From contig JANQQS010000020.1 of assembly GCA_028284955.1 (NCBI GenBank), forward strand, positions 1 to 64,000: DNA of 64,000 nucleotides. The letters run 5' to 3'. The DNA comes from Myxococcota bacterium (GTDB lineage Bacteria > Myxococcota_A > Polyangia > Polyangiales > Houyiibacteriaceae). The notes beneath the pieces are model-generated. The model searched no databases and was not told the origin of the DNA. It was given only the letters and a program-made list of their open reading frames with translations. Below, piece by piece: positions 1 to 8,494 of this stretch (position 1 is the first letter of the stretch; each line of letters begins with the position of its first letter). The position numbers and the translations under genes are program-made.

Positions 1-115
1 GCGCCGGTAGGCCAGTCGTCGCATCCGCGAACCGAGGAAATGCCGAAGCATTTTCGAGCGTGAGGGGATGGCGGCGAATGGCCTGCCGCCGCAAGCGAGC
101 CGACGGGAGCGTTTG

Positions 116-148
116 ACACCAGCCTCCTAGGAAGGCGGCCGCTGGTGT
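116..148. terminator. Hairpin at the 3' end of the SDR gene
   Basis: An 8-bp inverted repeat (ACACCAGC at 116-123, GCTGGTGT at 141-148) encloses a 17-nt loop that is itself partly palindromic around CCTAGG. It abuts the stop codon of the minus-strand gene. There is no T-run, so it may be only an mRNA-end hairpin. Bases 1-115 hold no reading frame that can be assigned. Confidence 0.4.
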
Positions 149-1102
149 TCACGCCCGCGAGACTAGCTCTTCGCTTTTTTCCCAAAGCCTCTGTGCAACC
201 CCGTCATCATGCGCGACCGGATTGGGCGAACGCATGGGCCAGCCGCCTTTGTTGCACGATTTGTCGCGATAGGTTCCGGTTTGGCTGTAGAACTCGCCAT
301 TGTGATCGGGCACATCGCTCGCGAGCAGTGCGTGGAGCGATGTCTGCGCTCCCGCCCACGGATCGATCATGCCCGCCAGGCTGAGCATTGGCCGCAGCAG
401 AAAGTTCTGCACGAAGAGAGGCATGGTGTGCTTGGCTAGATCGGTTCTCACCCACCCGGGATGGACGCTGACCGCGATGACGCCTGTTCCTTCGAGGCGT
501 TTGGCGAGGCTTCGCGCGTGCAACAGATTGGCGAGCTTTGATTGCGCGTAGGCTTCCCAGCCGTCGAATTTCTTCTGCTGGAAGTTGAGATCGTCGAAAT
601 GAATGTCGCCTTTGCGCCCCATCGCCATATCGTGAAAACAGCTTGAGACGTTGACGATGCGGGATGGCGCGCCCTTTTTGAGCATTTCGAGCAAGAGATC
701 GGTCAGCAAAAAATGGCCGAGATGGTTGACGCCGAACTGCATCTCAAAACCATCGGCGGTTTTCGTATTCGGCGTATTCATCACGCCGGCGTTGTTGAGC
801 AGCCCGTGCAAGGCGTCGCGTTCCGCGCTGAGCTCAGCCGCAAACGTACGCACCGATGCGAGGCTCGCAAGGTCCAACCGACGCACGTGCACGTTGGCGC
901 CGGCATGCTCCGCGCGAATCTCGTCTACGCGACGTTCTCCATCTTCGACGCGACGACACGCGAGAATGACCTCGGCGTTTTGTCTGGCGAGCTGCTTCAC
1001 GCATTCAAAGCCGATGCCCGAGTTCCCGCCGGTCACGATGAACACGCGGCCTTGCAAATCTTGTTTGAGAATCTCGGGTGCGCACATGAGAGCCTTCGCC
1101 AT
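149..1102 (-). CDS. SDR-family NAD(P)-dependent oxidoreductase
   Basis: A classical short-chain dehydrogenase/reductase of 317 residues, probably cytoplasmic. The cofactor-binding motif TGGNSGIG is at residues 24-31, NNAG at 103-106, the catalytic Ser pair follows NVSS near 153, and YAQSK at 185-189 gives the catalytic Tyr and Lys. Length and motifs resemble the retinol-dehydrogenase/WWOX-like branch of the family; the substrate cannot be read from sequence. The start at 1102 is preferred because AAAGGA lies just upstream of ATG and the Rossmann strand begins about 20 residues later; a longer in-frame extension to 1237 adds no family-like sequence. It is divergent from the NYN gene, and the roughly 170 bp between the preferred starts probably hold both promoters. 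Confidence 0.85.
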   Translation of the reverse strand: MAKALMCAPEILKQDLQGRVFIVTGGNSGIGFECVKQLARQNAEVILACRRVEDGERRVDEIRAEHAGANVHVRRLDLASLASVRTFAAELSAERDALHGLLNNAGVMNTPNTKTADGFEMQFGVNHLGHFLLTDLLLEMLKKGAPSRIVNVSSCFHDMAMGRKGDIHFDDLNFQQKKFDGWEAYAQSKLANLLHARSLAKRLEGTGVIAVSVHPGWVRTDLAKHTMPLFVQNFLLRPMLSLAGMIDPWAGAQTSLHALLASDVPDHNGEFYSQTGTYRDKSCNKGGWPMRSPNPVAHDDGVAQRLWEKSEELVSRA

Positions 1103-1272
1103 GGCAAATCCTTTCCCCAGAGCTGGGACGTGTTCCTGTTGCTCGCGTGAGTCGAGCGCAGGATACAAGAAAACGCTTCGACGAGCAGTGGCGAACGTTG
1201 TCAGAGGCCCCCGCCGGGCGAGGCGAATCGCGATCACTTGGTTCGTATTCGCATTTGGCGTACGTTCACGGT

Positions 1273-2043
1273 GTGGCTGAACAAAATCAAACCAGCAATG
1301 TCGCAGTGTTTATCGATCTTGAGAACCTCGCGATCGGTGCCTCCAAAGGAAAGCTCAAGGTGTTTGACTATGCGCTCGTGCAAAAGCGCTTGGTCGACAA
1401 GGGCAACGTCGTGGCTCGGCGCGCCTATGCCGATTGGGGACGCTTCGAATCGTACAAACGCTCGCTTCACGAGGCGGGGGTGCAGCTGATTGAGATGCCC
1501 GGACGCGGGATGACCGGCAAAAACAGCGCAGACATCAAGATGGTGGTCGATGCGCTAGAGCTTGCCCACACCAAACCTCATATCGATACCTTTGCGCTCG
1601 TTACCGGCGATTCCGATTTTTCGCCGCTGGTCGCTCAGCTTCGCGAAAACAACCGGTTCACGATTTGCGTGGGCATTAAGAGTTCAACCAGCTCGCTGCT
1701 CGTCGACAGCTGCGACGAGTTTATTTTCTACGACGACCTCGTGCGCAGCACGGCGAAAGCGAGGCGCCCGAGCTCGGGCCGCGTGTCCAAAAAAACGCAA
1801 GCTGCGCTCGACCTTCTACTCGAATCGGCTGCCGCGCTGCAACGCGAAAACCGCGTACTGCACAGCTCGCTGGTCAAACAGACCATGAAACGCAAACAGC
1901 CTCAGTTCAACGAAGAGTACCACGGCTATTCATCGTTCAGCCGGCTCCTCGAAGACGCCCAGAAACGAAACCTGATTTCGCTGACCCAAGACGCGCGAAG
2001 CGGCACTTATTTGATTGCCAATGTTCATACCGAGGAAGGATAG
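1273..2043 (+). CDS. NYN domain protein with C-terminal OST-HTH/LOTUS domain
   Basis: A predicted RNase-fold protein of about 256 residues. The NYN (PIN-like) domain starts with VAVFIDLENLA, whose Asp is a predicted metal ligand, continues with ADIKMVVDALE, and has the acidic motif TGDSDFSPL typical of the family. The last ~75 residues look like an OST-HTH/LOTUS domain (AALDLLLESA to GTYLIA), a fold that binds RNA. The pairing suggests RNA processing or turnover in the cytoplasm; the target is unknown. The frame is open from a GTG at 1147, but that start would lie only 44 bp from the divergent SDR start, so the GTG at 1273 just before the NYN strand is preferred. No strong SD supports either start. 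Confidence 0.8.
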   Translation: MAEQNQTSNVAVFIDLENLAIGASKGKLKVFDYALVQKRLVDKGNVVARRAYADWGRFESYKRSLHEAGVQLIEMPGRGMTGKNSADIKMVVDALELAHTKPHIDTFALVTGDSDFSPLVAQLRENNRFTICVGIKSSTSSLLVDSCDEFIFYDDLVRSTAKARRPSSGRVSKKTQAALDLLLESAAALQRENRVLHSSLVKQTMKRKQPQFNEEYHGYSSFSRLLEDAQKRNLISLTQDARSGTYLIANVHTEEG

Positions 2044-2081
2044 GCCGGCGTCTGCCCACGGGGTTCGTTGGCAGCGCCGGC
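2044..2081. terminator. Bidirectional terminator between convergent genes
   Basis: GCCGGCG (2044-2050) pairs with CGCCGGC (2075-2081), and CTGCC/GGCAG extends the stem inwards. It lies directly after the NYN stop codon and between two genes that converge, as expected for a shared terminator. Confidence 0.6.
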
Positions 2082-2093
2082 GTATTCTTCGGT

Positions 2094-3215
2094 CTACATC
2101 GTGGTTCCTCGAGACGGCGCGTCCGGGTCGACGCATCGGCCTTTGCCGCCGCAGTAGAAGAAGTGGTTGCGGCACGCAGCGGGCACGCATTCGTCGTCGT
2201 TGGTGCACGCCTCGATGTTGCAGCTGCCGGGATTTTGGCACGTTCCGTCGGCGTGGCAGCATCCAGGGAGGCAGCTGCCTCCACCGAGTAAACAGTCTGA
2301 GGGGTCTTGCTGACACGACTGCCCATCCTGGGTTCCGCCTTGGCATACGTCCGCGCAGAGGTCGTGTTGACCGAAGCAAGGCGTTCCATCGAGTTCGCAT
2401 CCTCCGCGGCAATCGTCGTTTGAGGTACAGAGCACTTCGCCCGTTTGCCACCCGCCTTCGCAGGTCCCGGCGCAGTCTGCGTGTCGCGTGCATAGATTGC
2501 CGTTGTTGAGACCGCCGCTGCATTCGCCTGGACAGTCTGACTGGGCATTGCAGCTCTGGCCCGAGTTGATGCCGCCGGTGCAGGTGCGTCCACAATCTGC
2601 GCTGGTGGTGCAGGCTTGCCCAGAGTTCTTGCATACGCCGGGACACGGATTGTCGGCGCTGCAGCTGCGCGAGGGATCGTTTTCGCAGACGTTGCTGCCT
2701 CCTGCGCAATAGTAGTTGCAGTCGTAGTTGGTGGTGCATGCGTCGTCGTCGAAGGGTCCGCCTGCGCATGCGCCGGGACAATCATCATTGTCTTGGCATG
2801 CGTACACGATGTCCGCATCGTCGTAGGTGCCCCCGACGCAGATTTTGTCGGGCGGCGTCGTGGTGACATCTGTGGATCCAGAGCCTGGATTTGTACCTGG
2901 TCCAGGATCTGGGTTCGCAATGCCAACCGTTTGAATGGGTGACCTTGGCGGCGGAGGCGCGTTGCCTCGCGTGGTTAGATTTTTTGCGGTGTAGAGGGTT
3001 GCGTTTGCTCGCGAGCTCGCGACCTCGGATCGGTTCTTTTCGGAACTATCGGGAGCATCGCTCGGGTTCTCAGAGCATCCGAACATTCCTGCGCTGATGC
3101 ACAGCGCTAGCCGAGGGAACAATGCCAGCCGAGGGAACAGTGCCAATCGACGGAACAGCGCCAATCGAAGGAATAAACGGCGTGCTTGGGGGGTACACTC
3201 GCTGAAGTGGTTCAT
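2094..3215 (-). CDS. Cysteine-rich repeat lipoprotein
   Basis: A predicted surface lipoprotein of 373 residues. The signal peptide ends in a lipobox (SAGMFGC), followed by a Ser/Asn/Pro-rich linker. The mature half is a chain of about ten short Cys-rich repeats of the type C-x-GG-x(3-6)-G-x-x-C-x(4)-DC-x-x-C, rich in Asp and Gly, as in disulfide-bonded extracellular repeat proteins of myxobacteria. No enzyme motif is present; adhesion or a structural role is a guess. The start at 3215 has GGAGAG nine bases upstream. The signal peptide is itself made of four 18-bp tandem repeats (see that entry). It is transcribed towards the NYN gene. Confidence 0.75.
   Translation of the reverse strand: MNHFSECTPQARRLFLRLALFRRLALFPRLALFPRLALCISAGMFGCSENPSDAPDSSEKNRSEVASSRANATLYTAKNLTTRGNAPPPPRSPIQTVGIANPDPGPGTNPGSGSTDVTTTPPDKICVGGTYDDADIVYACQDNDDCPGACAGGPFDDDACTTNYDCNYYCAGGSNVCENDPSRSCSADNPCPGVCKNSGQACTTSADCGRTCTGGINSGQSCNAQSDCPGECSGGLNNGNLCTRHADCAGTCEGGWQTGEVLCTSNDDCRGGCELDGTPCFGQHDLCADVCQGGTQDGQSCQQDPSDCLLGGGSCLPGCCHADGTCQNPGSCNIEACTNDDECVPAACRNHFFYCGGKGRCVDPDAPSRGTTM
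3103..3174 (-). repeat. 18-bp x4 tandem repeat forming the signal peptide
   Basis: Four consecutive 18-bp units (3103-3120, 3121-3138, 3139-3156, 3157-3174) share the core GCCAGCCGAGGGAAC with a few substitutions. On the coding strand each gives six residues of the form RLALF(R/P), so the hydrophobic stretch of the signal peptide was built by tandem duplication. Confidence 0.85.
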
Positions 3216-3296
3216 GGTCGCTCTCCGTGACGTTCGGTGGTGAAGCTTCACAGAGAGGACTACGAGACGAGCTGCTCGAGTCTGACATCGCAGCCT

Positions 3297-4508
3297 TCAA
3301 GAAAAGATTTCACCCGACCAGAGGCGCTCGGTAAATCGTTCCCAAGGCAAGATGCGCAGCCCTTTGTCGACGCGTTCTTCGGCGCCGAGGTAGACCACGA
3401 TGCCGCGTTCGAGAGTCTTGTTCTGCGTCAGTTCATGAAGTGCCTGGCCATATTGCGGTCTCCATCGAGACGAGGCTTTGACTTCGATGCCGATGTGCCG
3501 GCGCCCACGAGACCAGATGAAATCGATTTCGCGCCCCGAGGCGGTACGCCAGAAACTGAGCTTCCCGCCAACTCCGGCGTATTCGATATACGCGCGCAGT
3601 TCGCCCAAGGTCAACGTTTCTAGAAGCGAGCCTCGTTCATCGGGATGGACTGGATCCCGAAGGAAACTTCGAAGCGCCCGAACCACTCCCGGGTCAAAAA
3701 AGTAGAACTTGGGTTTGCCCACCTCTTTTGCGCGCAACTTCGGATTCCACGCGGGCAACCAAATACCGATGAGCGTGTCGATGAGCACGGCGAAGTAGCG
3801 TTGTACCGTGGGTCGCGCCACGCCGGCGTCGCGCGCGGTCGATGCCGTGTTCACGACCTGGGCGTTCGCACTGGCGGCAATCTGCAAGAATCGGTCGAAT
3901 GAGGCGAGGTCTTTTACGAGTGCTTCTTGCTGAATCTCTTGCTGCAAATAGGTGTGCACATAGGCTTCCAGAATATCGATGGCATGCTGGGGTTCAGCGC
4001 AGACCTTTGGAAGCGAACCAAAACGAAGAAGCGTTTCGAGGTTTACGTGCTGCGAAACTGGGCCACGAGTATTGTCGTGACCCGTCGTCGGTTCTTCGTA
4101 TGGTCTCAGCTCCGCACTGGTCAACGGAAAAAACTGCCGCTCGAATACGCGGCCGGCGAGCAGGTCGACATCCATGCGCCGGAGCTTGCGCGCGTTCGAT
4201 CCGCTGAGCGCAAATCGATTGCGGTCGCCGTGCTCGGCGATCAAGGCGTGAACCTCGCGAAGCAGCGCGGGAATGCGCTGGACCTCGTCCACCACCACCC
4301 ACTGCCCCGGGTCGAGCGCCAACACCACCTGACGAAGCTCGCCCGGGTCGCGAGAAAGGCTCAGGTAAGTCTGTGTGCGAAGCAAGTCGAACCACTGAGC
4401 ATCGGGCAACACTTGTCGCAACCATGTCGATTTCCCCGTAGACCGCGGGCCAAAGAGGAAAAAAGAATGATTCGGGAGTTCAAGCCAACGTGTATACACC
4501 GCGAGCAT
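3297..4508 (-). CDS. AAA+ ATPase with C-terminal DUF4143 domain
   Basis: A complete 403-residue member of the widespread AAA_14/DUF4143 family. Walker A is GPRSTGKST at residues 20-28 and Walker B is WVVVDEVQRIP at about 70-80. The DUF4143 half ends with REIDFIW and a later GIEVKAS, which fits the PD-(D/E)xK nuclease-like fold proposed for this domain. The cellular role of the family is not settled; members are often mobile or solitary, as here. No clear SD precedes 4508, but the residues after this ATG match the usual family N-terminus. It is convergent with nothing and lies between two lipoprotein genes on the same strand. Confidence 0.9.
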   Translation of the reverse strand: MLAVYTRWLELPNHSFFLFGPRSTGKSTWLRQVLPDAQWFDLLRTQTYLSLSRDPGELRQVVLALDPGQWVVVDEVQRIPALLREVHALIAEHGDRNRFALSGSNARKLRRMDVDLLAGRVFERQFFPLTSAELRPYEEPTTGHDNTRGPVSQHVNLETLLRFGSLPKVCAEPQHAIDILEAYVHTYLQQEIQQEALVKDLASFDRFLQIAASANAQVVNTASTARDAGVARPTVQRYFAVLIDTLIGIWLPAWNPKLRAKEVGKPKFYFFDPGVVRALRSFLRDPVHPDERGSLLETLTLGELRAYIEYAGVGGKLSFWRTASGREIDFIWSRGRRHIGIEVKASSRWRPQYGQALHELTQNKTLERGIVVYLGAEERVDKGLRILPWERFTERLWSGEIFS

Positions 4509-4570
4509 TATGACCGGAAAAGTGCTCGCGAGCTATGCAGTTATCCCAGATTTAATCACATTGCGCGATC

Positions 4571-5593
4571 TCAATCACATTTCTCGATGCTGTGGTACTC
4601 CACCAACACTGGCTTCGACGTCGAGGTTTCGGACAACGATTCATAGTTGTCGTGAATGTCGTCTTCGCTGCGAGCGAACGTGGCGAAACCGTTTTTCGGT
4701 ACCAGGCCGCGTTGAAAGGTGGTGACTTCGAGTTCGTGACGTTTTCTGAGTTGCACGAGTCCAGAGTCGAGTCCGAGGTCGCTATGGTCTTGTCCCTCGG
4801 GGTCTTCGAACGCTCTTTTGAGGCGAATTTTGAGGCCCAGGTCAAAGTTCTCTCGGCTTCCCGAAAACAAGGCTTCGTAGCTGTGGCCAGAATGAATTGC
4901 CGCCGCGTACCACCTTGCGTCATCGGGGGGCTCTCGCATCAGCTTGGTCGAATCTAGGGTCGCCACTTCGGTCGTGCGCATCACCTGGTATGCGAGGTAG
5001 CGTTTGTCGTTGAACGTTCCGAAGCGAAACTTGAGACCAGCATCGGTTGCGGATGACCTTTTGGCTTCCGTTTCGTTGTTCATTCTCTCTTCGGTCACCA
5101 CGTGCTCGCCGACCACCGGCTCCTCGGTCGTACTCGCGCCTAGTTCTTCAGCGTTCGTTTTGTCCTGTTCGGTGAGCGTGGTGTCCACCGTCCCATCGGA
5201 ATGCTCCAACCTCCATGCGTCGACATGGGCGTCAAACGTGGCGTTGTCGTCGATGTCGAACAGCCGATGATTCGTCACGTTGACGGGCACACGAACCGGA
5301 CTCGAATCGAAAAAGAGACTTGTCGGGCCGGGGTTAGTGAGCATTTCGAAGCGGTGGTCAAGAGCTCGGCCGAGCATATGCTTGCCGAAGCCAGGCGCCG
5401 GGATGGCGAGCACCACCTGCGGCTTGTACGCACCGGGACCGCATCGGCTCAAAGGCCGCTCCGGCATTGGAGGCTCGGCACCCGTAGATGCGTCGCCGCT
5501 CGCGTTGGTAATCTGGTCGGAGCCGCAGCCCCAAGCTAGGAACGCCCCGGCTATGTACCCGAGTCGCTGCATCTGTCGCATTGTTGAACCCAT
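4571..5593 (-). CDS. Predicted lipoprotein of unknown function
   Basis: A 340-residue protein with a short signal peptide ending in FLAWGC|GSD, so probably anchored to a membrane by lipid. The mature part is hydrophilic, with many Thr, Glu and Asp, and no family was recognised. The start at 5593 is chosen because GGAGG lies nine bases upstream and the lipobox then falls about 20 residues in; the frame continues upstream to 5704 without a signal-like sequence. The 5' leader contains CGCCTGGTTGGTGA at 5679-5692, also found in the repeat upstream of the lipoprotein gene at 16870. Confidence 0.65.
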   Translation of the reverse strand: MGSTMRQMQRLGYIAGAFLAWGCGSDQITNASGDASTGAEPPMPERPLSRCGPGAYKPQVVLAIPAPGFGKHMLGRALDHRFEMLTNPGPTSLFFDSSPVRVPVNVTNHRLFDIDDNATFDAHVDAWRLEHSDGTVDTTLTEQDKTNAEELGASTTEEPVVGEHVVTEERMNNETEAKRSSATDAGLKFRFGTFNDKRYLAYQVMRTTEVATLDSTKLMREPPDDARWYAAAIHSGHSYEALFSGSRENFDLGLKIRLKRAFEDPEGQDHSDLGLDSGLVQLRKRHELEVTTFQRGLVPKNGFATFARSEDDIHDNYESLSETSTSKPVLVEYHSIEKCD

Positions 5594-5752
5594 CGTGCTT
5601 TGCCTCCGAGTCCCATCCGCGATAGAGGTGAGCAACATGTGCGCCAGCTCAAAAACAAAGTGATTTCGATGAACCGACCGCCTGGTTGGTGAGATTGGGG
5701 ACAAACCTCCTCACGACGGATGTCCCCGATCGATTCCACGCGTCCGCGATGG

Positions 5753-7120
5753 CTATCGCCAGATCTGGAATTCGTCGACCCACTGGAAACGTCGGCATGC
5801 GTTGCGGTAGCCGTCGTAGAGCTTGGGCGTGAACATGTCGCTGACTTGGCCGCCGGTTCGATTGCGGCCTCGCTGGTCAAACACCGTTTCTCCGTTCACG
5901 CGAATCCACACGCGGCCGTCTCCCCCGGTGCTGTGCTTTAGGTACACTTCAAGAAAGAACCATTCGCCCACTGGCACGGCGACGTCTCGGTTCGTGTCGC
6001 CGAAGAGCCCGTTTTCCCAGCCGCCCCCGCTGGCTCTGCGTTCGTGTTTGAGGTGCCATGCCGGGGTCTTGCCCACGTCTCGAATCTCGTAGCCAATGCG
6101 GTCGTTGGCGGTGAACCATTCGCCCATCAGGCGCCAGCTCGCGGTGGAGTTGCATTTCTGGGGCAGCTCGTTGAGGTCGCCTTGGAGCTTGATCCAGTAG
6201 CTGTAGTAGACGTCGTTCGCGAATCCGCCGTCGTTGCCGAATAGGAGCTGATTGCGAGAGTTGTAGTCCATGTCGCGGTCGTCGAGCAGCTGTTCCATGT
6301 AGAGCGCTCGCGTTTGCGAACCATCGAACCCGGCGACCGTCTCGATACGGTTGTCGGCGTGATTGCTGATGTTCTTGTCGCTGAGCACCAAAAACTGAAA
6401 CCGAGGGCTCCCCGGCAGATCGTCGTCCCAAGAAAAGCCCGTCGCCTCGTCGCGACCCCGGAACTCTTGCCACCACTGCCGACCTTCAACCTGCGGTCGA
6501 GGTAGATCCACGCCATGTTCAAATCCGGAATGAAAGACGAGCTCTTTTCCAAGAGAGCGAGGCATTTCGGTGGTGTCGAAAGACAAGGGTGATGGGTTCC
6601 CGCCCGTGGAGCTCGGGTTCACGCTTTCGCCGTCTGAGTGGTCGAGCGCGCAGACGCAGATGTCGTCGACATGGCCCGCGGTGTCGCAGTCTATTTCTGG
6701 TCCGACTTTGCAAGGGTTGGAGGTCGCGTTGCCGAATGCCTGAAGGCATTCGCTCCCGGCAGCTTCGCATACGTCGGCACAACTTCTCGATCCGCCGAGC
6801 CCGGCGCTGAACGTGCAGCTCGCCGCGTCTTCGGTGCATAGCTCGAACGAGTCTGTATTTCCGAACGTTGCCGCGCAGAGTTCCTCGCGCTTCTGCGAAA
6901 ATTCAGTCGAGGTGCCGCCGCCTGCGTTCGTGTCTCGTTCGGAAGAATCGTCGCTGACCTCAGCCGCGTCGGTCGTGCAGCCGCCCGGCGCCAGGCTCGC
7001 GCTCATGCCTAGGGAACACACTATTCCGAGCCATCGGGCCGCGCTCGACCGTTGGCTTTGGCTCGACGTTTGGTTTGGGCTCGACGTTGTTCGTATTTCG
7101 GTTCGCAACTCGGTTCGCAT
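5753..7120 (-). CDS. Lipoprotein with polysaccharide lyase-like (ConA-fold) domain
   Basis: A 455-residue lipoprotein: signal peptide with lipobox SLAPGGC, a Ser/Thr/Gly linker, a Cys-rich segment of about 80 residues (eight Cys), then a domain of about 270 residues that begins ELVFHSGFEHG and ends DEFQIWR. The second half has the pattern of concanavalin-like polysaccharide lyases and glucanases of the heparin-lyase-I type, with MEQLLDDRD, YYSYWIKL, ASWRLMGEWF and VGEWFFLEVYLKH. It probably binds or cleaves a polysaccharide at the cell surface; the substrate is unknown. Start: AAGGCGG precedes ATG 7120. The first 30 codons contain two short tandem repeats (7043-7096 and 7096-7119), giving the odd N-terminus MRTELRTEIRTT. 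Confidence 0.65.
   Translation of the reverse strand: MRTELRTEIRTTSSPNQTSSQSQRSSAARWLGIVCSLGMSASLAPGGCTTDAAEVSDDSSERDTNAGGGTSTEFSQKREELCAATFGNTDSFELCTEDAASCTFSAGLGGSRSCADVCEAAGSECLQAFGNATSNPCKVGPEIDCDTAGHVDDICVCALDHSDGESVNPSSTGGNPSPLSFDTTEMPRSLGKELVFHSGFEHGVDLPRPQVEGRQWWQEFRGRDEATGFSWDDDLPGSPRFQFLVLSDKNISNHADNRIETVAGFDGSQTRALYMEQLLDDRDMDYNSRNQLLFGNDGGFANDVYYSYWIKLQGDLNELPQKCNSTASWRLMGEWFTANDRIGYEIRDVGKTPAWHLKHERRASGGGWENGLFGDTNRDVAVPVGEWFFLEVYLKHSTGGDGRVWIRVNGETVFDQRGRNRTGGQVSDMFTPKLYDGYRNACRRFQWVDEFQIWR
7043..7119 (-). repeat. 18-bp x3 and 12-bp x2 tandem repeats in an N-terminus
   Basis: Units of 18 bp beginning GCTCGACG occur at 7043-7060, 7061-7078 and 7079-7096. They are followed by two 12-bp units (TTTCGGTTCGCA at 7096-7107 and ACTCGGTTCGCA at 7108-7119) that run into the start codon of the lyase-like gene. 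All periods are multiples of three, so the frame is kept. Confidence 0.75.
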
Positions 7121-7463
7121 CTAGTACCGCCTTGTCTGTGCGCATCCCCTCCATTGATGGTGCTACAGCACGATACCGCCCGGTGTTCGCGCGTTTGCGC
7201 GTGGCGCCTACATGTAGTTGTTCGCCATCCGTTCTTGCTGTAGCGGGCCCAGATTCGGCTATCGTTTCAAAGTGATGGCATTCATGAGCGTTCGCAATCC
7301 CGACTCCTCGGGTTGTCGCTCGGTGAGAAACGTGATCACGGCTGTCAGATTTGGTCGCCCGACGTCGAATATCGGCCTGGGAACGGCGAACAGTTCCCGA
7401 TGTTCCAATTCTTGCGGGCCTCAATTCTTGCAGGCCCCAATTCTTGCTGACCGGAGGGCGACC
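7121..7463. other. Divergent intergenic region with leader repeats
   Basis: 343 bp between the divergent lyase-like lipoprotein gene and the secreted-protein gene at 7464. No gene could be supported. It must hold both promoters, and its last 58 bases contain the 16-bp triplicate described separately. Confidence 0.6.
7406..7453 (+). repeat. 16-bp x3 tandem repeat in a 5' leader
   Basis: CAATTCTTGCGGGCCT (7406-7421), CAATTCTTGCAGGCCC (7422-7437) and CAATTCTTGCTGACCG (7438-7453) lie end to end and finish just before the SD (GGAGGG) of the gene at 7464. The period is not a multiple of three, consistent with an untranslated leader. Confidence 0.85.
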
Positions 7464-8483
7464 ATGACTACAGCGATTCGAGGAAATGAACTGAGACCGC
7501 ACACCCTACGCTCCACGGCGATTGGGATTTCGTGTGTGCTGCTGAGTATCGCATCACCGTCGCTTGGGCGCGCGGATTACGATCCCGCGGCTGGCGGGTG
7601 GACTGAGGTCATCGGTTGTCCGACGTCGAGCTGGGATGTGTGCCCGTTTTATCACGACCAGTTCTACTGGGGAGGAACGGGGCCCAATCTTGCGTACGCT
7701 TCGCCTTCGGGATGGTGGACCTACGCCGACCCGGGGGTCCCGTCGACCGACTGCGGACAGTGGGTGAACGGCGGTATTGTCGGTGGCGCAACCTACGAGC
7801 AGGGCCAGCCGTCGGTCCCTCAAGGGGTCGACGTAGTCATCACTACCAACTGGTGGGATTTTGAAAACACCAACTTCGCGGAAACGTGCGGGCACCAACA
7901 CGCGACGACGTATGTATGGGGTTGGCGCTACAACGGAAACTCGTGGTCGTTTGAGTTCGTGACCGCGCATCAGCGGACATCGTACTGGGATTCAGACCTC
8001 GACATGTGTCGCTTTCAGGCGGCGGGAAACCCAGACTACGAGAGCTTCCCAGCGTTCGCGTTTGGTCCCGAATCGCTGTCCATCACCGACTCTCCCTACG
8101 CCGTGCTCTACACCAAGAGCCAAGCCACCAGTCACTACAACGCGGGATGCGGCGAGTTCGAATGCTTCCACCGGGTACGCGTAGCCGCATCGTACAGCGG
8201 CGGCCCAGGCGTCAACAAGGGCGTCGTCGCGATTCCGCCGCCAACCAACGAGCTTGCGGTAGAAACGCGACCCGTCGTCGAACTCGACCCCGTGCTTTTC
8301 GGGGCAACCGCGCTCCTCGAGGCCACCGCGCTTCGGGCAGGAACCCGAGCGACGAATAGAACCGGCCCGACCACGTTTTTCGTGCCCACTGCGTTGCGAC
8401 CGCAAGAGACCCTCGTGCTCGGCCGTCGCGCCACGCTCAATCCGACCTGGGGCGAGCTCCTACGTTCGCAAGCGAAATACTAG
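7464..8483 (+). CDS. Secreted protein of unknown function
   Basis: A 339-residue protein with a Sec signal peptide (hydrophobic stretch about residues 17-32, likely cleavage after GRA at 37). The mature part is rich in Trp, Tyr, Gly and Cys (for example GGWTEVIGC, NWWDFENTNF, YVWGWRYNG), which suggests a disulfide-bonded beta-rich extracellular domain; no family was recognised. The last 80 residues are Arg/Ala/Thr-rich and probably unstructured. The start at 7464 has GGAGGG eight bases upstream; a longer frame from 7218 has no signal peptide. It is followed 11 bp later by a small lipoprotein gene, probably in the same transcript. Confidence 0.7.
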   Translation: MTTAIRGNELRPHTLRSTAIGISCVLLSIASPSLGRADYDPAAGGWTEVIGCPTSSWDVCPFYHDQFYWGGTGPNLAYASPSGWWTYADPGVPSTDCGQWVNGGIVGGATYEQGQPSVPQGVDVVITTNWWDFENTNFAETCGHQHATTYVWGWRYNGNSWSFEFVTAHQRTSYWDSDLDMCRFQAAGNPDYESFPAFAFGPESLSITDSPYAVLYTKSQATSHYNAGCGEFECFHRVRVAASYSGGPGVNKGVVAIPPPTNELAVETRPVVELDPVLFGATALLEATALRAGTRATNRTGPTTFFVPTALRPQETLVLGRRATLNPTWGELLRSQAKY

Positions 8484-8494
8484 GAGGGATCGCG

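Noticed and set aside
1147-1272. Longer N-terminus for the NYN protein
   Set aside because: It would leave only 44 bp to the divergent SDR start and adds no conserved sequence.
6960-7502. 180-codon minus-strand frame across the start of the lyase-like gene
   Set aside because: It owes its length to the multiple-of-three repeats at 7043-7119 and conflicts with the lipoprotein start, which has a good SD.
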